Origin: Nostoc sp. PCC 7524
GTDB taxonomy: Bacteria > Cyanobacteriota > Cyanobacteriia > Cyanobacteriales > Nostocaceae
Length of the DNA: 64,000 nucleotides
Direction of reading: 5' to 3'
Assembly: GCF_000316645.1 (NCBI RefSeq)
Contig: NC_019684.1
Location: 2,943,501-3,007,500, forward strand
Notes under the pieces: model-generated
Told to the model about the DNA's origin: nothing
The model's input: the letters and a program-made list of their open reading frames with translations, nothing else
The model's database searches: none
Position numbers and translations under genes: made by a program
Shown: one piece after another, positions 9,736 through 18,176 of the stretch
How the letters are laid out: the number at the start of each line of letters is the position of its first letter
How positions within the stretch are numbered: the stretch's first letter is position 1

Positions 9736-10281
9736 TGAAGATTTTTGCTCATAGCTAGGTGCATAGACTTGCAGCAAGCTACTAACTTGGCGTAATACCT
9801 CATTACCAGTAGTTTTACCTATAACTGGTGTGCGATTATCGTTAGGTTGAACAAGGTTACGGTTAATGGCTTCATGAACTTGCTGAGAGATTAATTCTTG
9901 CAGTTCCGCTTTGGCACGTTGACGCTGGTAGTTGGCACCTTCTTCTGTGGTGGCGTATAGGGGTGGGAGACGGTTGAGGGCATAGGCAGCTATATCACCT
10001 ACATCTATGGAACTTTCACTGGTGGCTTCAATTTCAGCAACGCGGGCGATCGCTTCAGTCAACACTAATTCTTCCATGACGTTAATGAATTGTTTGCGAG
10101 GTACCGCCACTACCTCACCAGTTAATAATGCTCCCATCAATTTATCCAACGCCATATACTCTTCGATGGAGAGTTCCGAGGCGTTATCACAAATGCGTCC
10201 AACTTCTGCTTCCATTGCTGGTGTGAGATAACCATCCTGGAGAGCTTGTTCTACAATTTTTTCAATACTCATAACGCTCAT
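9733..10281 (-). CDS. ComFB/CdgR-like cyclic-dinucleotide receptor family protein
   Basis: A 182-residue soluble protein. The C-terminal half shows the ComFB pattern: NVMEELVLTEAIARV (about residues 66-80), then ALNRLPPLYATTEEGANYQRQRAKAELQELISQQVHEAI. The short Bacillus ComFB is about 98 aa; cyanobacterial relatives are longer, with an N-terminal helical part as here. Members of this family have been reported as c-di-GMP or c-di-AMP receptors, including CdgR of Anabaena, which affects cell size. The gene is single, with its ATG at 10281 or a second ATG at 10272. The molecular role is assigned from the family; ligand residues were not checked. Confidence 0.75.
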   Translation of the reverse strand: MSVMSIEKIVEQALQDGYLTPAMEAEVGRICDNASELSIEEYMALDKLMGALLTGEVVAVPRKQFINVMEELVLTEAIARVAEIEATSESSIDVGDIAAYALNRLPPLYATTEEGANYQRQRAKAELQELISQQVHEAINRNLVQPNDNRTPVIGKTTGNEVLRQVSSLLQVYAPSYEQKSS

Positions 10282-10394
10282 GTTAATTTAAGCTACCCAA
10301 GCAAGGTAAGGACGGTACCGAACAAATTTATTGTGCTTATATTATCGACAAAAAACAGCAAAAAATAACGGACGAGGCGATAATTAAGCCTCTA

Positions 10395-11333
10395 CTATTC
10401 AAATTTCTGCGTTTTCCAAGGTGTGGGATCAATAGATTGACCATTTACATACAAACCCCAGTGCAAATGGGGACCTGTAGAAGCACCTGTTGAACCTACT
10501 GTACCGATTAATTGCCCAGCTTTCACAAAATCACCTTCTTTGACATTAATCCGACTCAGGTGCAGAAAAACACTGATTACACCTTGACCATGATCAATGC
10601 CAACTGTGTTGCCATGTACCCGAAATCCTTGTGATACTGTACCTACTAAAGCAACTTTGCCTGCGGCTGGGGCAACCACAGGGGAACCAGCTGCACCAGC
10701 GTAGTCCAGCCCACGATGGTAGTAATCATTGGCAAATTTACCATTATAGTAGCGACGAACACCATAAATAGTGCTGATTCGCCCTTTATTGGGTCTAAGA
10801 AATTTGCCATTCCAATATTTTTGCGGGGTTTGTAAGGCTTTAAACTCTGCTACTCGATTGAGTTCATATTGAGTAGCTCTACTGCCAGCTTTTCCTGGTG
10901 GTAAAGTGATCCGTTGTACAGGAAACTTACGATTACTGACTGCTACAGCCAAGTTCCTTACCTGACCATCACCAGAAACTTTTAGTATTCTATTACCAGG
11001 CTTTTCTAGGGGAGTTGTAGGTATAAGCACCCGGTATTGGTTGGGTAAAATTTGGTATGCTGGGTAGTTTTTATTCCCCACAGACACCTCTGGTGTAACT
11101 CCATTGCCTGAATTATCTAGATTGATTAATACAGATAATGTATCTCCCAACCGAGGTTTAGCTGGAGTCACCTGTACTTGCAAAGCTTCTACAGGTAATG
11201 CCAAAGTAACTGGTAAAGAAGCACACAAGCCAATGAATAAATTGATAGCACTATGAAGATTTGGTTTCTCTCCTTTGATGCTGCAACACAGTAACTGCTT
11301 TGGGAAATTTAAAGTGCGCTCTTCGGTATTCAT
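10395..11333 (-). CDS. M23 family metallopeptidase (LytM-type)
   Basis: A 312-residue exported protein. A hydrophobic segment near residues 22-45 is a signal or anchor. A beta-rich domain (VQVTPAKPRLGDTLSVLINL...) follows, then the C-terminal peptidase. The zinc motifs are present: HRGLDYAG (first His/Asp) and GPHLHWGLYVNG (HxH), with VGIDHGQGVISVFLHL between them. These enzymes cut peptide cross-bridges in peptidoglycan or, if degenerate, activate amidases; here all the ligands seem present. The ATG at 11333 is preferred to the TTG at 11348. Confidence 0.88.
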   Translation of the reverse strand: MNTEERTLNFPKQLLCCSIKGEKPNLHSAINLFIGLCASLPVTLALPVEALQVQVTPAKPRLGDTLSVLINLDNSGNGVTPEVSVGNKNYPAYQILPNQYRVLIPTTPLEKPGNRILKVSGDGQVRNLAVAVSNRKFPVQRITLPPGKAGSRATQYELNRVAEFKALQTPQKYWNGKFLRPNKGRISTIYGVRRYYNGKFANDYYHRGLDYAGAAGSPVVAPAAGKVALVGTVSQGFRVHGNTVGIDHGQGVISVFLHLSRINVKEGDFVKAGQLIGTVGSTGASTGPHLHWGLYVNGQSIDPTPWKTQKFE

Positions 11334-11865
11334 AGAACTTAATAACAATCCTGAAATGCTGCTGAGAAACAGACTAACTGATGATTGCTAGTGTTTCCTC
11401 ATAACAGCAAATATATTTGGACAAAAAATATTGTCTTAAGTAATTCCCTAGGGTCTAAACTATACTAACCGTAATATCTAAAATTGCAAATAATGCTTAT
11501 TCTAATTTGACAAATTCAGTATAAAAAAGTTGTTTTGGCTTTTTTTCTGGGTTAAGATGCCGAGATTCCTAGAGGACTTTTATTTGATTTCTGACAAAAT
11601 TCAGTAAACTTCATATCCCTTGTTCTCGGTTCTTTAGGGACTTACAGAAAATAAATTATTCAATGAGTCAGAGCAAATATGATCATTGGATTTTTCCTCC
11701 CCTGCTTCCTCCGAAGTTCCGAGCGGAGGCTTCCTCCGCTCGGACTTCTCTCTGCTCCCCCAGCCTCCCCTGCTCACCAAAGCGATTGTAGATTTTTTTA
11801 GTTGGAAGTCCCTTATTCCCTGTTCCCTATCCCTTGTTCTCTCCCTAGGCTTAACACTGGATAAT
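11334..11865. other. intergenic region with an inserted palindrome
   Basis: About 530 bp without a convincing gene. At 11690-11785 there is a CTCCCCTGC-type STRR stretch. A GC-rich palindrome (GAAGTTCCGAGCGGAGG, loop CTTC, CTCCGCTCGGACTTC, about 11712-11748) sits inside it. The 66-codon frame over this area is repeat-derived. Confidence 0.6.
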
Positions 11866-12885
11866 TCAGGACACAGCCGCCTCTAATAACTTTATTGTCC
11901 CCACAGTGGCATCGACTTCCACAGGCATACCAATGGGCAAAATAAATTTATCTTGAATATGACCTATCATCGCTCCGTACCAAGCGGGAATTTTTAAAGG
12001 TAGGATATGGTCTTGTAATACCTGCATTAACGTTAGTGATGGTTCGTCACCCTGACTACAATTGCTACATTGCCCAAAAATAAACCCAGAAATTTGATTA
12101 AGTATCCCAGCGTTTTTTAACTGCGTTAACATTCGGTCTACTCGGTAAATATCTTCGTTGGTGTCTTCCACAAACAAGATGCTTTGATACCAAGAAGGTA
12201 AGTATGGTGAACCTACCATTGCAGATAACACTGATAAGTTACCTCCCAGCAATTTACCTTTAGCTGTTCCTGGTGCTATGGTTTGTACTTGCCCTTCGGG
12301 AGAATTGGTATTTTGCAGTGTTACCGCTTCGCCATTAAATAGGATGCGCTGGAGGTAATTCAACATAAAGGGAGTCCAGGTAGAGGTAGCAACTGGCCCG
12401 TGAAAAGTCATAATCCGACTGCGGGCATTAATTGCTAACAATAAAGATGTGATATCGCTGTATCCCATCAAAATTTTTGCATGGGAGCGCATCAGAGGGT
12501 AGTTAAGCAAGGGCAAAATCCGATTACAGCCCCAACCGCCACGTATAGCTAAAATTGCTTTGACTGACTCATCAGCAAACATATCATTGACATCGCGGGC
12601 GCGGTCAGCGTCTTTACCTGCTAAATAGCCATAGCGGTCTAAGATATGCTTTCCTAACTTAGTTTTTAACCCTAATTTTGTCAGATACTGCTGTACTACT
12701 TCAATATACTTAAGCTCGAAAAGACCGGCTGGGGCAATTAGTCCCACTGTATCGCCCACTTGTAAACGTGGGGGTTTAATTACTGTGTTAGGAGATAGTT
12801 GACCTTGAGCTGTGAGTAGGGGAATTTGAGTAGCTAAGGTTGCTAGACCACAAGTTTTCAGAAATTGGCGACGCTTGATTTTCAT
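11866..12885 (-). CDS. LD-carboxypeptidase (peptidase family S66)
   Basis: A muropeptide LD-carboxypeptidase of about 339 aa with an N-terminal Tat-like or signal sequence (MKIKRRQFLKTCGLATLATQ), so it is probably exported. The serine nucleophile is S143 in MGYSDITSLL. Downstream glycine-rich segments (GGWGCNRILP, GGNLSVLSAMVG) and FVEDTNEDIYRVDRML are typical of S66. Its role is to remove the terminal D-alanine from tetrapeptides during murein recycling. I placed the start at the ATG at 12885; a longer frame to 12984 reads through STRR-like DNA and is unlikely. Confidence 0.9.
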   Translation of the reverse strand: MKIKRRQFLKTCGLATLATQIPLLTAQGQLSPNTVIKPPRLQVGDTVGLIAPAGLFELKYIEVVQQYLTKLGLKTKLGKHILDRYGYLAGKDADRARDVNDMFADESVKAILAIRGGWGCNRILPLLNYPLMRSHAKILMGYSDITSLLLAINARSRIMTFHGPVATSTWTPFMLNYLQRILFNGEAVTLQNTNSPEGQVQTIAPGTAKGKLLGGNLSVLSAMVGSPYLPSWYQSILFVEDTNEDIYRVDRMLTQLKNAGILNQISGFIFGQCSNCSQGDEPSLTLMQVLQDHILPLKIPAWYGAMIGHIQDKFILPIGMPVEVDATVGTIKLLEAAVS

Positions 12886-13060
12886 GATGGAGTTTTGGGA
12901 GCAGAGTGAGGAATTAGGGGAGATGAGGGAGATGGGGGAGAATGTTACCCTCATCCCGAATGCCAATACCCTACCTCTTGTCAATTGGTATCAAATTATA
13001 TACAGAGTTTAGTGATATTCAGTTGGTTATATTAAAATCTAGTTTTAATTGGTAAAAGTG

Positions 13061-15385
13061 ATGAAAGCTACTTGGCAATCTTCGTATCCAATTAAGTACC
13101 CTGAGTACACTGTTGCTTGTAGTGGTTGGGTGGTGAAGCGGCTGTTGCGATTCTTAACAGAACCACTCAAACAACTCAGCCGTTGGCGTTTGATTTCAAT
13201 TGGTCATCTTTCCACTTCTGTACCGAGTCAAAGTTTTCAATTGGGAGAATTTACGATCGCTTGGCAAGGTAGCGATACAAATAGTCCTTATTTACAAATT
13301 ACCCATCAAAGTAATTTAGCAAAGATATTATGGCAGTCATCGCCTGGTTATAGTTTTGTCAGTGGCGGTGATATTAGTCTCAAGATTATTGAGGAACGAG
13401 GTTCGATAGAAATTGACGAACACAAAAATGCTGATTTTCCTAATCAAATTGTGGATGGGATTAAACAAGACGGCGATACGCTGGTAATTTATGGTCGTCT
13501 CCAAGGTCGTACCTCTGCTAGTGTTGAGCCTGAATATTTCTTGACATTGCAACCTGTGGGGGCAAAAGCCCTTGATTTTCGCCTGCAAATTGTGGATGGG
13601 AATGTGAATGAGACACAGTTGCAATTTGTCACATCTCCAGATGAGCATTTTTATGGTTTTGGAGAACAATTTTCTCACATTGACTGCAAAGGTTATTGGG
13701 TGCCGATTATCTGTGAGGAGGGGGGAATTGGCAGAGGCGATCGCGGCCCGAAAACCCTGAAAATTCTAGGTGTAGCTGGCCATAGATTTTCTAGTTATGC
13801 CCCTACCCCCTACTTTGTAACTAACAAGGGACGCTCAATATTTCTCACCAACACCGAACTCTCAGTTTTCAACTTGCGCGATTCCCAAACGGCAACAATA
13901 CGAGTGGCATCGAGTTGTATGCAGGGGCGCATCCTTTGCGGTGAGACACCTCTAGATATTATTGAACTTTATACTGATTATGTGGGACGAATGCCACCGC
14001 TTCCCGATTGGCTACATCGTGGGGCGATTGTTGGGATGCAAGGTGGGACGGAGTTAGTCCGGCGAGTATGGTCACAATTACGCGACTTTGATACACCGAT
14101 TGCGGGGTTTTGGCTTCAGGATTGGGTCGGTCAGCGCCGTACCATAGCTGGGAAACAGTTGTGGTGGAATTGGCAACTTGATGAAAGTACCTACCCAGGT
14201 TGGCAGCAGTTAGTCTCTGACTTTGCAGCAGCAGGAATTGCGGTTGGGGTATATGTTAATCCGTTTCTGGTGGATCTGCCGAGCCAGTCAAACCCAGGCA
14301 GGCGTAATCTCTATCAAGAAGCCATGCAAAAAGGCTTTTTAGTGGAAAATCAAGAAACTAAACCTTACCACATCGAAAGCACTGATTTTTCTGCGGCTTT
14401 GCTGGATTTATCTAACCCAGATGCCCAACATTGGTTTAAAGGTGTCCTCAAGGACGAAGTGCTAGGTCAAGGTGCGAAATTCTGGATGGCTGACTTTGCT
14501 GAAGCTGCACCCTTTGATGGAGTCTATGCTACCAATTCTGGATTTATTTATCACAACCAATACCCCGTAGATTGGGTCAAAGTCAACCAGGAAGCGATTC
14601 AGGAAGCGGGTAAAGCAGGGGATGCTTGGTTTTTCAATCGTGCCGGGTTTTTGCAAACTCCAGCGTACAGCACGGCTATGTGGTTAGGTGATCAGAATAC
14701 TACTTGGGGTGAGAATGATGGTATATCAAGTGCTTTGAAAGGTTTGATCAGTGGTGGCTTTTCTGGGTTTAGTATCAATCACAGTGATATTGGTGGGTAT
14801 ACAAGTATTGCTAACCCGATTTTAGAAGCTTTGGGTGTAGGATTTAGGCGATCGCGGGAACTACTCTATCGCTGGATGGAAATGAATGCTTTCACACCCA
14901 TCTTCCGCACCCACGAAGGCAATCAGCCGGATGCAAATGTGCAATTTTATACGGATAAAGATACTCTAGAAACTTTTAGTTATTGGGCGAAAGTCTATGC
15001 AGCTTTGGGTACATATCGCCAGCAGTTGATCACAGAAGCAACCGAGAAAGGATACCCCATTGTTAGACACCTGATTCTACATTATCCTGATGATCCCAAT
15101 GTTTACAAACTCGAAGATCAGTTTCTCCTGGGTAGTGAGTTATTAGTTGCACCAGTGCTGAAGCCAGGTAAAAATAGCGTCAACGTGTATTTTCCGGCTG
15201 GCGAGTGGGTTCATTTGTGGAGTGGTCAGATTTATGGCAGTTTGACAACAGGTATACAGCAAATAGTACCTGCTCCATTGGGACAACCTGCTGTATTTTA
15301 TCGGCAGGGTTCTCCAGTCGTGCCATCCATCGTGGAGGCTTTAAAAGCAAATAACATCCTGACTTCCCACTCATTCCCAGGTTGA
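13061..15385 (+). CDS. GH31 alpha-glycosidase, YihQ (sulfoquinovosidase)-like
   Basis: A 774-residue glycoside hydrolase of family 31. The nucleophile is D478 (KFWMADF) and the acid/base D544 (WLGDQN). The surrounding order (GMQGGTE, FWLQDW, WNW, HSDIGGYT, FRTHEGNQP) resembles E. coli YihQ, which removes sulfoquinovose from sulfolipid breakdown products. Three residues of the remembered YihQ sulfonate-contact set QQRW are conserved (Q in GMQGG, Q353, W369), but the Arg position is Gln366 (GKQLWWNW). The substrate may therefore differ. The ATG at 13061 is preferred to the TTG at 13049. The end overlaps the converging 98-aa gene by 15 bp. Confidence 0.87.
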   Translation: MKATWQSSYPIKYPEYTVACSGWVVKRLLRFLTEPLKQLSRWRLISIGHLSTSVPSQSFQLGEFTIAWQGSDTNSPYLQITHQSNLAKILWQSSPGYSFVSGGDISLKIIEERGSIEIDEHKNADFPNQIVDGIKQDGDTLVIYGRLQGRTSASVEPEYFLTLQPVGAKALDFRLQIVDGNVNETQLQFVTSPDEHFYGFGEQFSHIDCKGYWVPIICEEGGIGRGDRGPKTLKILGVAGHRFSSYAPTPYFVTNKGRSIFLTNTELSVFNLRDSQTATIRVASSCMQGRILCGETPLDIIELYTDYVGRMPPLPDWLHRGAIVGMQGGTELVRRVWSQLRDFDTPIAGFWLQDWVGQRRTIAGKQLWWNWQLDESTYPGWQQLVSDFAAAGIAVGVYVNPFLVDLPSQSNPGRRNLYQEAMQKGFLVENQETKPYHIESTDFSAALLDLSNPDAQHWFKGVLKDEVLGQGAKFWMADFAEAAPFDGVYATNSGFIYHNQYPVDWVKVNQEAIQEAGKAGDAWFFNRAGFLQTPAYSTAMWLGDQNTTWGENDGISSALKGLISGGFSGFSINHSDIGGYTSIANPILEALGVGFRRSRELLYRWMEMNAFTPIFRTHEGNQPDANVQFYTDKDTLETFSYWAKVYAALGTYRQQLITEATEKGYPIVRHLILHYPDDPNVYKLEDQFLLGSELLVAPVLKPGKNSVNVYFPAGEWVHLWSGQIYGSLTTGIQQIVPAPLGQPAVFYRQGSPVVPSIVEALKANNILTSHSFPG

Positions 15386-15667
15386 AACGTCCCGTAACAA
15401 ATCAGGAATTTCTCCTTGCGATAGGGGAAATTCCAATATGGTTTCTCGATAACCCAAATATCCAGATTCTGCAAAAGATAACAGCATCCGCGCTAGTGCT
15501 AACCAAACCTCTCGTTCATATTCCCAATCACGATAACGCGAAGCTTGGCCGGCAATAGAACGCAGCGCCCAGAAGTAAGAATTCCTAACTACAGAACCGC
15601 CCTTCTTAAACTCTGGCAAATCTTCCCGATGTATTAACAATACTTGGTTTTCAATTCTAGCTCTCAT
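15371..15667 (-). CDS. conserved-looking hypothetical protein (98 aa)
   Basis: A 98-residue frame with balanced composition and a charged, helical character (RDWEYEREVWLALARMLLSFAESG). I do not recognise a family. A MITE-like repeat begins four bases before its ATG (15672-15794), so the native promoter and ribosome binding site, and possibly the true N-terminus, have been displaced by that repeat. It converges on and overlaps the GH31 gene end. Confidence 0.6.
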   Translation of the reverse strand: MRARIENQVLLIHREDLPEFKKGGSVVRNSYFWALRSIAGQASRYRDWEYEREVWLALARMLLSFAESGYLGYRETILEFPLSQGEIPDLLRDVSTWE

Positions 15668-15671
15668 ATAC

Positions 15672-15794
15672 AGGACTTACGTAGGTGTCACACTCAACCT
15701 ATCTTGTAGGGTGCGAGAGATGCCAAAAATCTGTTGAGAATCACGAAAAACTCAAATCTGATGCACCCTACGAATGGCCAGTTACATAAGTCCT
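15672..15794. mobile_element. 123-bp MITE-like element, copy A
   Basis: The ends are 8-bp inverted repeats (AGGACTTA...TAAGTCCT). The inside carries a second inverted pair (TGTAGGGTGCG...CGCACCCTACG-like). A related copy in the opposite orientation lies at 37065-37188, and the two align over nearly their whole length. No coding capacity. Confidence 0.75.
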
Positions 15795-16036
15795 AATATA
15801 TTCAAAAATCAAATATAGCAGAAGGCAATAGGCAATAGTAAAATCCATGCCATGAATGAGTTTGAGCTTTTAGTCATGTCCTAATCGCCTTGTCTACAGC
15901 TATATCTAAAAAAACTCGGAAAAGTCTTTAAAAATACTCTTCCGATTATCGAAAATTTGGGTTGAAAACCCCGTCGTTCTACGACGGCTTTATCCTTTTG
16001 TGGTAGCATAAGAATGTGGTTAATTGGTCGTACCAC

Positions 16037-16095
16037 TTTGTCGTTCGCGCTAGCTTTGGGTAGCAAAGCAATCTACGCGGAGCTTCTTTGCCAGG
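16037..16095. repeat. small GC-rich repeat just before tnpB start
   Basis: The segment with TCGCGCTAGCTTTGGG and CTACGCGGAGCTTCTTTGCC resembles the small dispersed repeats seen elsewhere in the window (for example 5992-6088 and 47713-47731). It lies between the left-end hairpin and the tnpB ATG and extends the open frame upstream artificially. Confidence 0.45.
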
Positions 16096-16103
16096 AGAAA
16101 GCC

Positions 16104-17360
16104 ATGATTGTTTACGAGTTTAAGGTTAAGGGTAAAGAAAAGCAATATCAGGCAATAGATGAAGCAATTCGTACCAGCCAATTCATTCAAAATAAGTGCT
16201 TGCGCTATTGGATGGATAATAAGGATTCAAAGGTAGATAAGTACGCATTGAATAAATATTGTGCTGTATTAGCTGCGGAATTTCCTTTTGCTGACGAACT
16301 CAACTCAATGGCTAGACAATCGGCGGCGGAACGTTGTTGGAGTGCGATAGCTCGGTTTTACGACAACTGCAAGAAAAAAGTCAAAGGTAAAAAGGGGTTT
16401 CCTAAATTTAAAAAAAACTGCCGTTCAGTTGAATACAAATCAACGGGATGGAAGCTAACTCTTAATCGTAAGTCGATAACTTTCTCAGACAAGAAAGGGA
16501 TTGGAACTCTGAAATTAAAGGGGACTTACGACCTAAATTACTACGACATCAAGCAAATTAAGCGTGTCCGTTTGGTACGTCGTGCTGATGGGTACTATGC
16601 CCAATTTGCGATTGACGCTGATGCAAGGATAGAAACTCAACCCTCACATCAATTAGTGGGTATTGACTTGGGATTGAAGTATTTCATTGCTGACAATAAA
16701 GGCAATGTAGAACCATCCCCCCAGTTCTACCGCAAATCAGAAAAACAGTTAAACCGTGCAAATCGCAAAAAGTCTAAAAAGTTCAGCCAAGAAAAGAAGA
16801 AAGCTCACGCAAGGCAATCCAACAATTACCACAAAGCTAGAAATAGATATGCCCGTAAGCATTTAAGAGTAAGTAGGCAACGAAAAGAGTATTGCAAGAG
16901 ATTAGCATACTCCGTCATCCAATCTAATGATTTGGTAGCCTATGTTCGGCGAAGCCGTTGCCGAAGGCTAGACTTGAATGTGAAAGGGTTGGTACGTAAC
17001 CCGCAACTGGCAAAATCAATCTCTGATGCTGGTTGGTCAACTTTCCGAGAGTGGTTAGAATATTTTGGTCAGAAATATGGGAAAGTAACAGTTGCTGTTC
17101 CTCCCCATAATACAAGCCAAAATTGTTCTAACTGTGGTGAGAAAGTGCAAAAATCTCTGTCTACAAGGACTCATGTTTGTCCACATTGCGGATATGTGGA
17201 AGACAGAGACATCAACGCAGCAATCAACATTTTGAGACGAGGACTCAGTACGGTAGGGCATACCGGAACTTACGCTACAGGAGATTTGCCCTCTTGGGCT
17301 ATTGGCTGCGGCCTGTCGTCTAACGGCGAGTCTGTGAATGTAGAATCCCCACGCCTTTAG
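16104..17360 (+). CDS. tnpB: TnpB, RNA-guided nuclease of IS605 family, probably catalytically dead
   Basis: A 418-residue TnpB/OrfB protein. The N-terminal wedge/REC-like part (FKVKGKEKQYQAIDEAI...) is followed by the RuvC core. RuvC-I aspartate is present (VGIDLGLKYF), as are the zinc finger CSNCG...CPHCG and RuvC-III DRDINAA. The RuvC-II region normally reads close to AYEDLxVK; here it reads AYVRRSRCRRLDLNVK. A 25-bp palindrome (16945-16969) replaces the codon of the glutamate, in frame. I chose the ATG at 16104 (GGAGAAAGCC upstream) because 16014-16103 reads through another small repeat. The element has no tnpA. Confidence 0.88.
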   Translation: MIVYEFKVKGKEKQYQAIDEAIRTSQFIQNKCLRYWMDNKDSKVDKYALNKYCAVLAAEFPFADELNSMARQSAAERCWSAIARFYDNCKKKVKGKKGFPKFKKNCRSVEYKSTGWKLTLNRKSITFSDKKGIGTLKLKGTYDLNYYDIKQIKRVRLVRRADGYYAQFAIDADARIETQPSHQLVGIDLGLKYFIADNKGNVEPSPQFYRKSEKQLNRANRKKSKKFSQEKKKAHARQSNNYHKARNRYARKHLRVSRQRKEYCKRLAYSVIQSNDLVAYVRRSRCRRLDLNVKGLVRNPQLAKSISDAGWSTFREWLEYFGQKYGKVTVAVPPHNTSQNCSNCGEKVQKSLSTRTHVCPHCGYVEDRDINAAINILRRGLSTVGHTGTYATGDLPSWAIGCGLSSNGESVNVESPRL

Positions 17361-17399
17361 GCTGGGGAGTGTCAAAAATATAAACACATCTGCTAAAAA

Positions 17400-17648
17400 T
17401 TAATGGTAAGACCTATGTCCGTAACCATAGCCGTAGCCATAACCTCCTGAATAGGAGCCAGAGAAAGAATTAGACGAGCCTGTGGAATAGGAATTGTAAG
17501 AACCAAACCCAAAAAAACCACTATACCCACTATAAGCACCTGCAATCATTTCTATTGTCTGATGAGTCATTTCATTGAGAAAACTTTCAGAATCTTGAAA
17601 GAAATCATAACCTGTCAGATGTAGTTCATCAATTTTAATGTTAGCCAT
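17400..17648 (-). CDS. small leader-type peptide with Gly/Tyr/Ser-rich tail (82 aa)
   Basis: The N-terminus (MANIKIDELHLTG, then FQDSESFLNEM and IEMIAGA) resembles leader sequences of small secreted or modified cyanobacterial peptides, and a 56-aa gene at 57915-58085 begins the same way (MANIIISDLN). A GA/GG-like junction near residue 37 (MIAGAYSGY) could be a cleavage site. The rest is rich in G, Y and S and ends with four GY pairs and HRSYH. A good AAGGAG Shine-Dalgarno lies 9 nt before the ATG at 17648. Function is unknown; a peptide precursor or a surface/adhesive protein is possible. It ends 12 bp from the IS605 element. Confidence 0.65.
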   Translation of the reverse strand: MANIKIDELHLTGYDFFQDSESFLNEMTHQTIEMIAGAYSGYSGFFGFGSYNSYSTGSSNSFSGSYSGGYGYGYGYGHRSYH

Positions 17649-18120
17649 CCAAATTACTCCTTGTTTTTGATAAATAAATGATGTTTGACAGCGAAATTAG
17701 TTAGATTTTATTGAGTCTAGATAGCGTGCATAAATAATTGAATCAAAAGAATCATCGTGTCAACAATATAAGACTTGATGCAAATCAGGTTAAATATTTT
17801 GTCTAAATCTAACTTAATTATGATATTGACAAATATTATCTAGTGAATCAAGTGTAAAACACAAAATAATCAGACACAAACTTCTAATTTATGTCTGATT
17901 ATTTTGTTAATTAAGCAATTTTAATTAGAATTCTTATTCAGTTCTTATCTATTGCCTATTACCTATTCCCCATTGCCTACTTATGCAGATAATTTGGATA
18001 TGCCTCCCGTAAAGAATACAGTAATCAAATCGGATTCCTATATATTGACTAAATAATTTTAGCTATAATTTCTTGAGTTTTGTCTTAAGAATAAGCATTT
18101 ATATAAAGTATTTTAAATAC
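17649..18120. other. intergenic region with a long perfect hairpin
   Basis: About 470 bp with no credible gene. A perfect 16-bp inverted repeat (ACAAAATAATCAGACA at 17861-17876, complement at 17892-17907) lies in the middle. A repeat-like motif AATCAAATCGGATTCCTATA (about 18023-18042) also occurs near 47840 and 54615. CTATTGCC/CCTATT heptamer remnants lie at 17947-17980. Confidence 0.55.
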
Positions 18121-18149
18121 AAAAATAGCGGGTTAATACCCACTATTTT
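18121..18149 (-). terminator. petJ terminator
   Basis: Stem AAAATAGTGGGT/ACCCGCTATTTT (one mismatch) with loop ATTA, read on the minus strand and ending in a T-rich stretch. It lies 28 bp after the petJ stop. Confidence 0.7.
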
Positions 18150-18176
18150 AGTCAGTTAAATTTAACTGTTTGGCTA

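Larger units (their letters stand above)
15961..17387 (+). mobile_element. tnpB-only IS200/IS605-type element (IS1341-like)
   Basis: The left end has a hairpin (CCGTCG TTCTA CGACGG, near 15970-15992) typical of IS605-type ends. The right end has another hairpin (CCCCA-C-GCC TTTA GGC-TGGGG, about 17347-17366) just after the tnpB stop. No tnpA gene is present. The right-end region overlapping the tnpB 3' part would be where a guide (omega) RNA is expected. The exact boundaries are approximate. Confidence 0.75.

Noticed and set aside
12886..12984. N-terminal extension of the LD-carboxypeptidase
   Set aside because: The extension reads GGGGAGATG-type repeat DNA and would bury the signal peptide.
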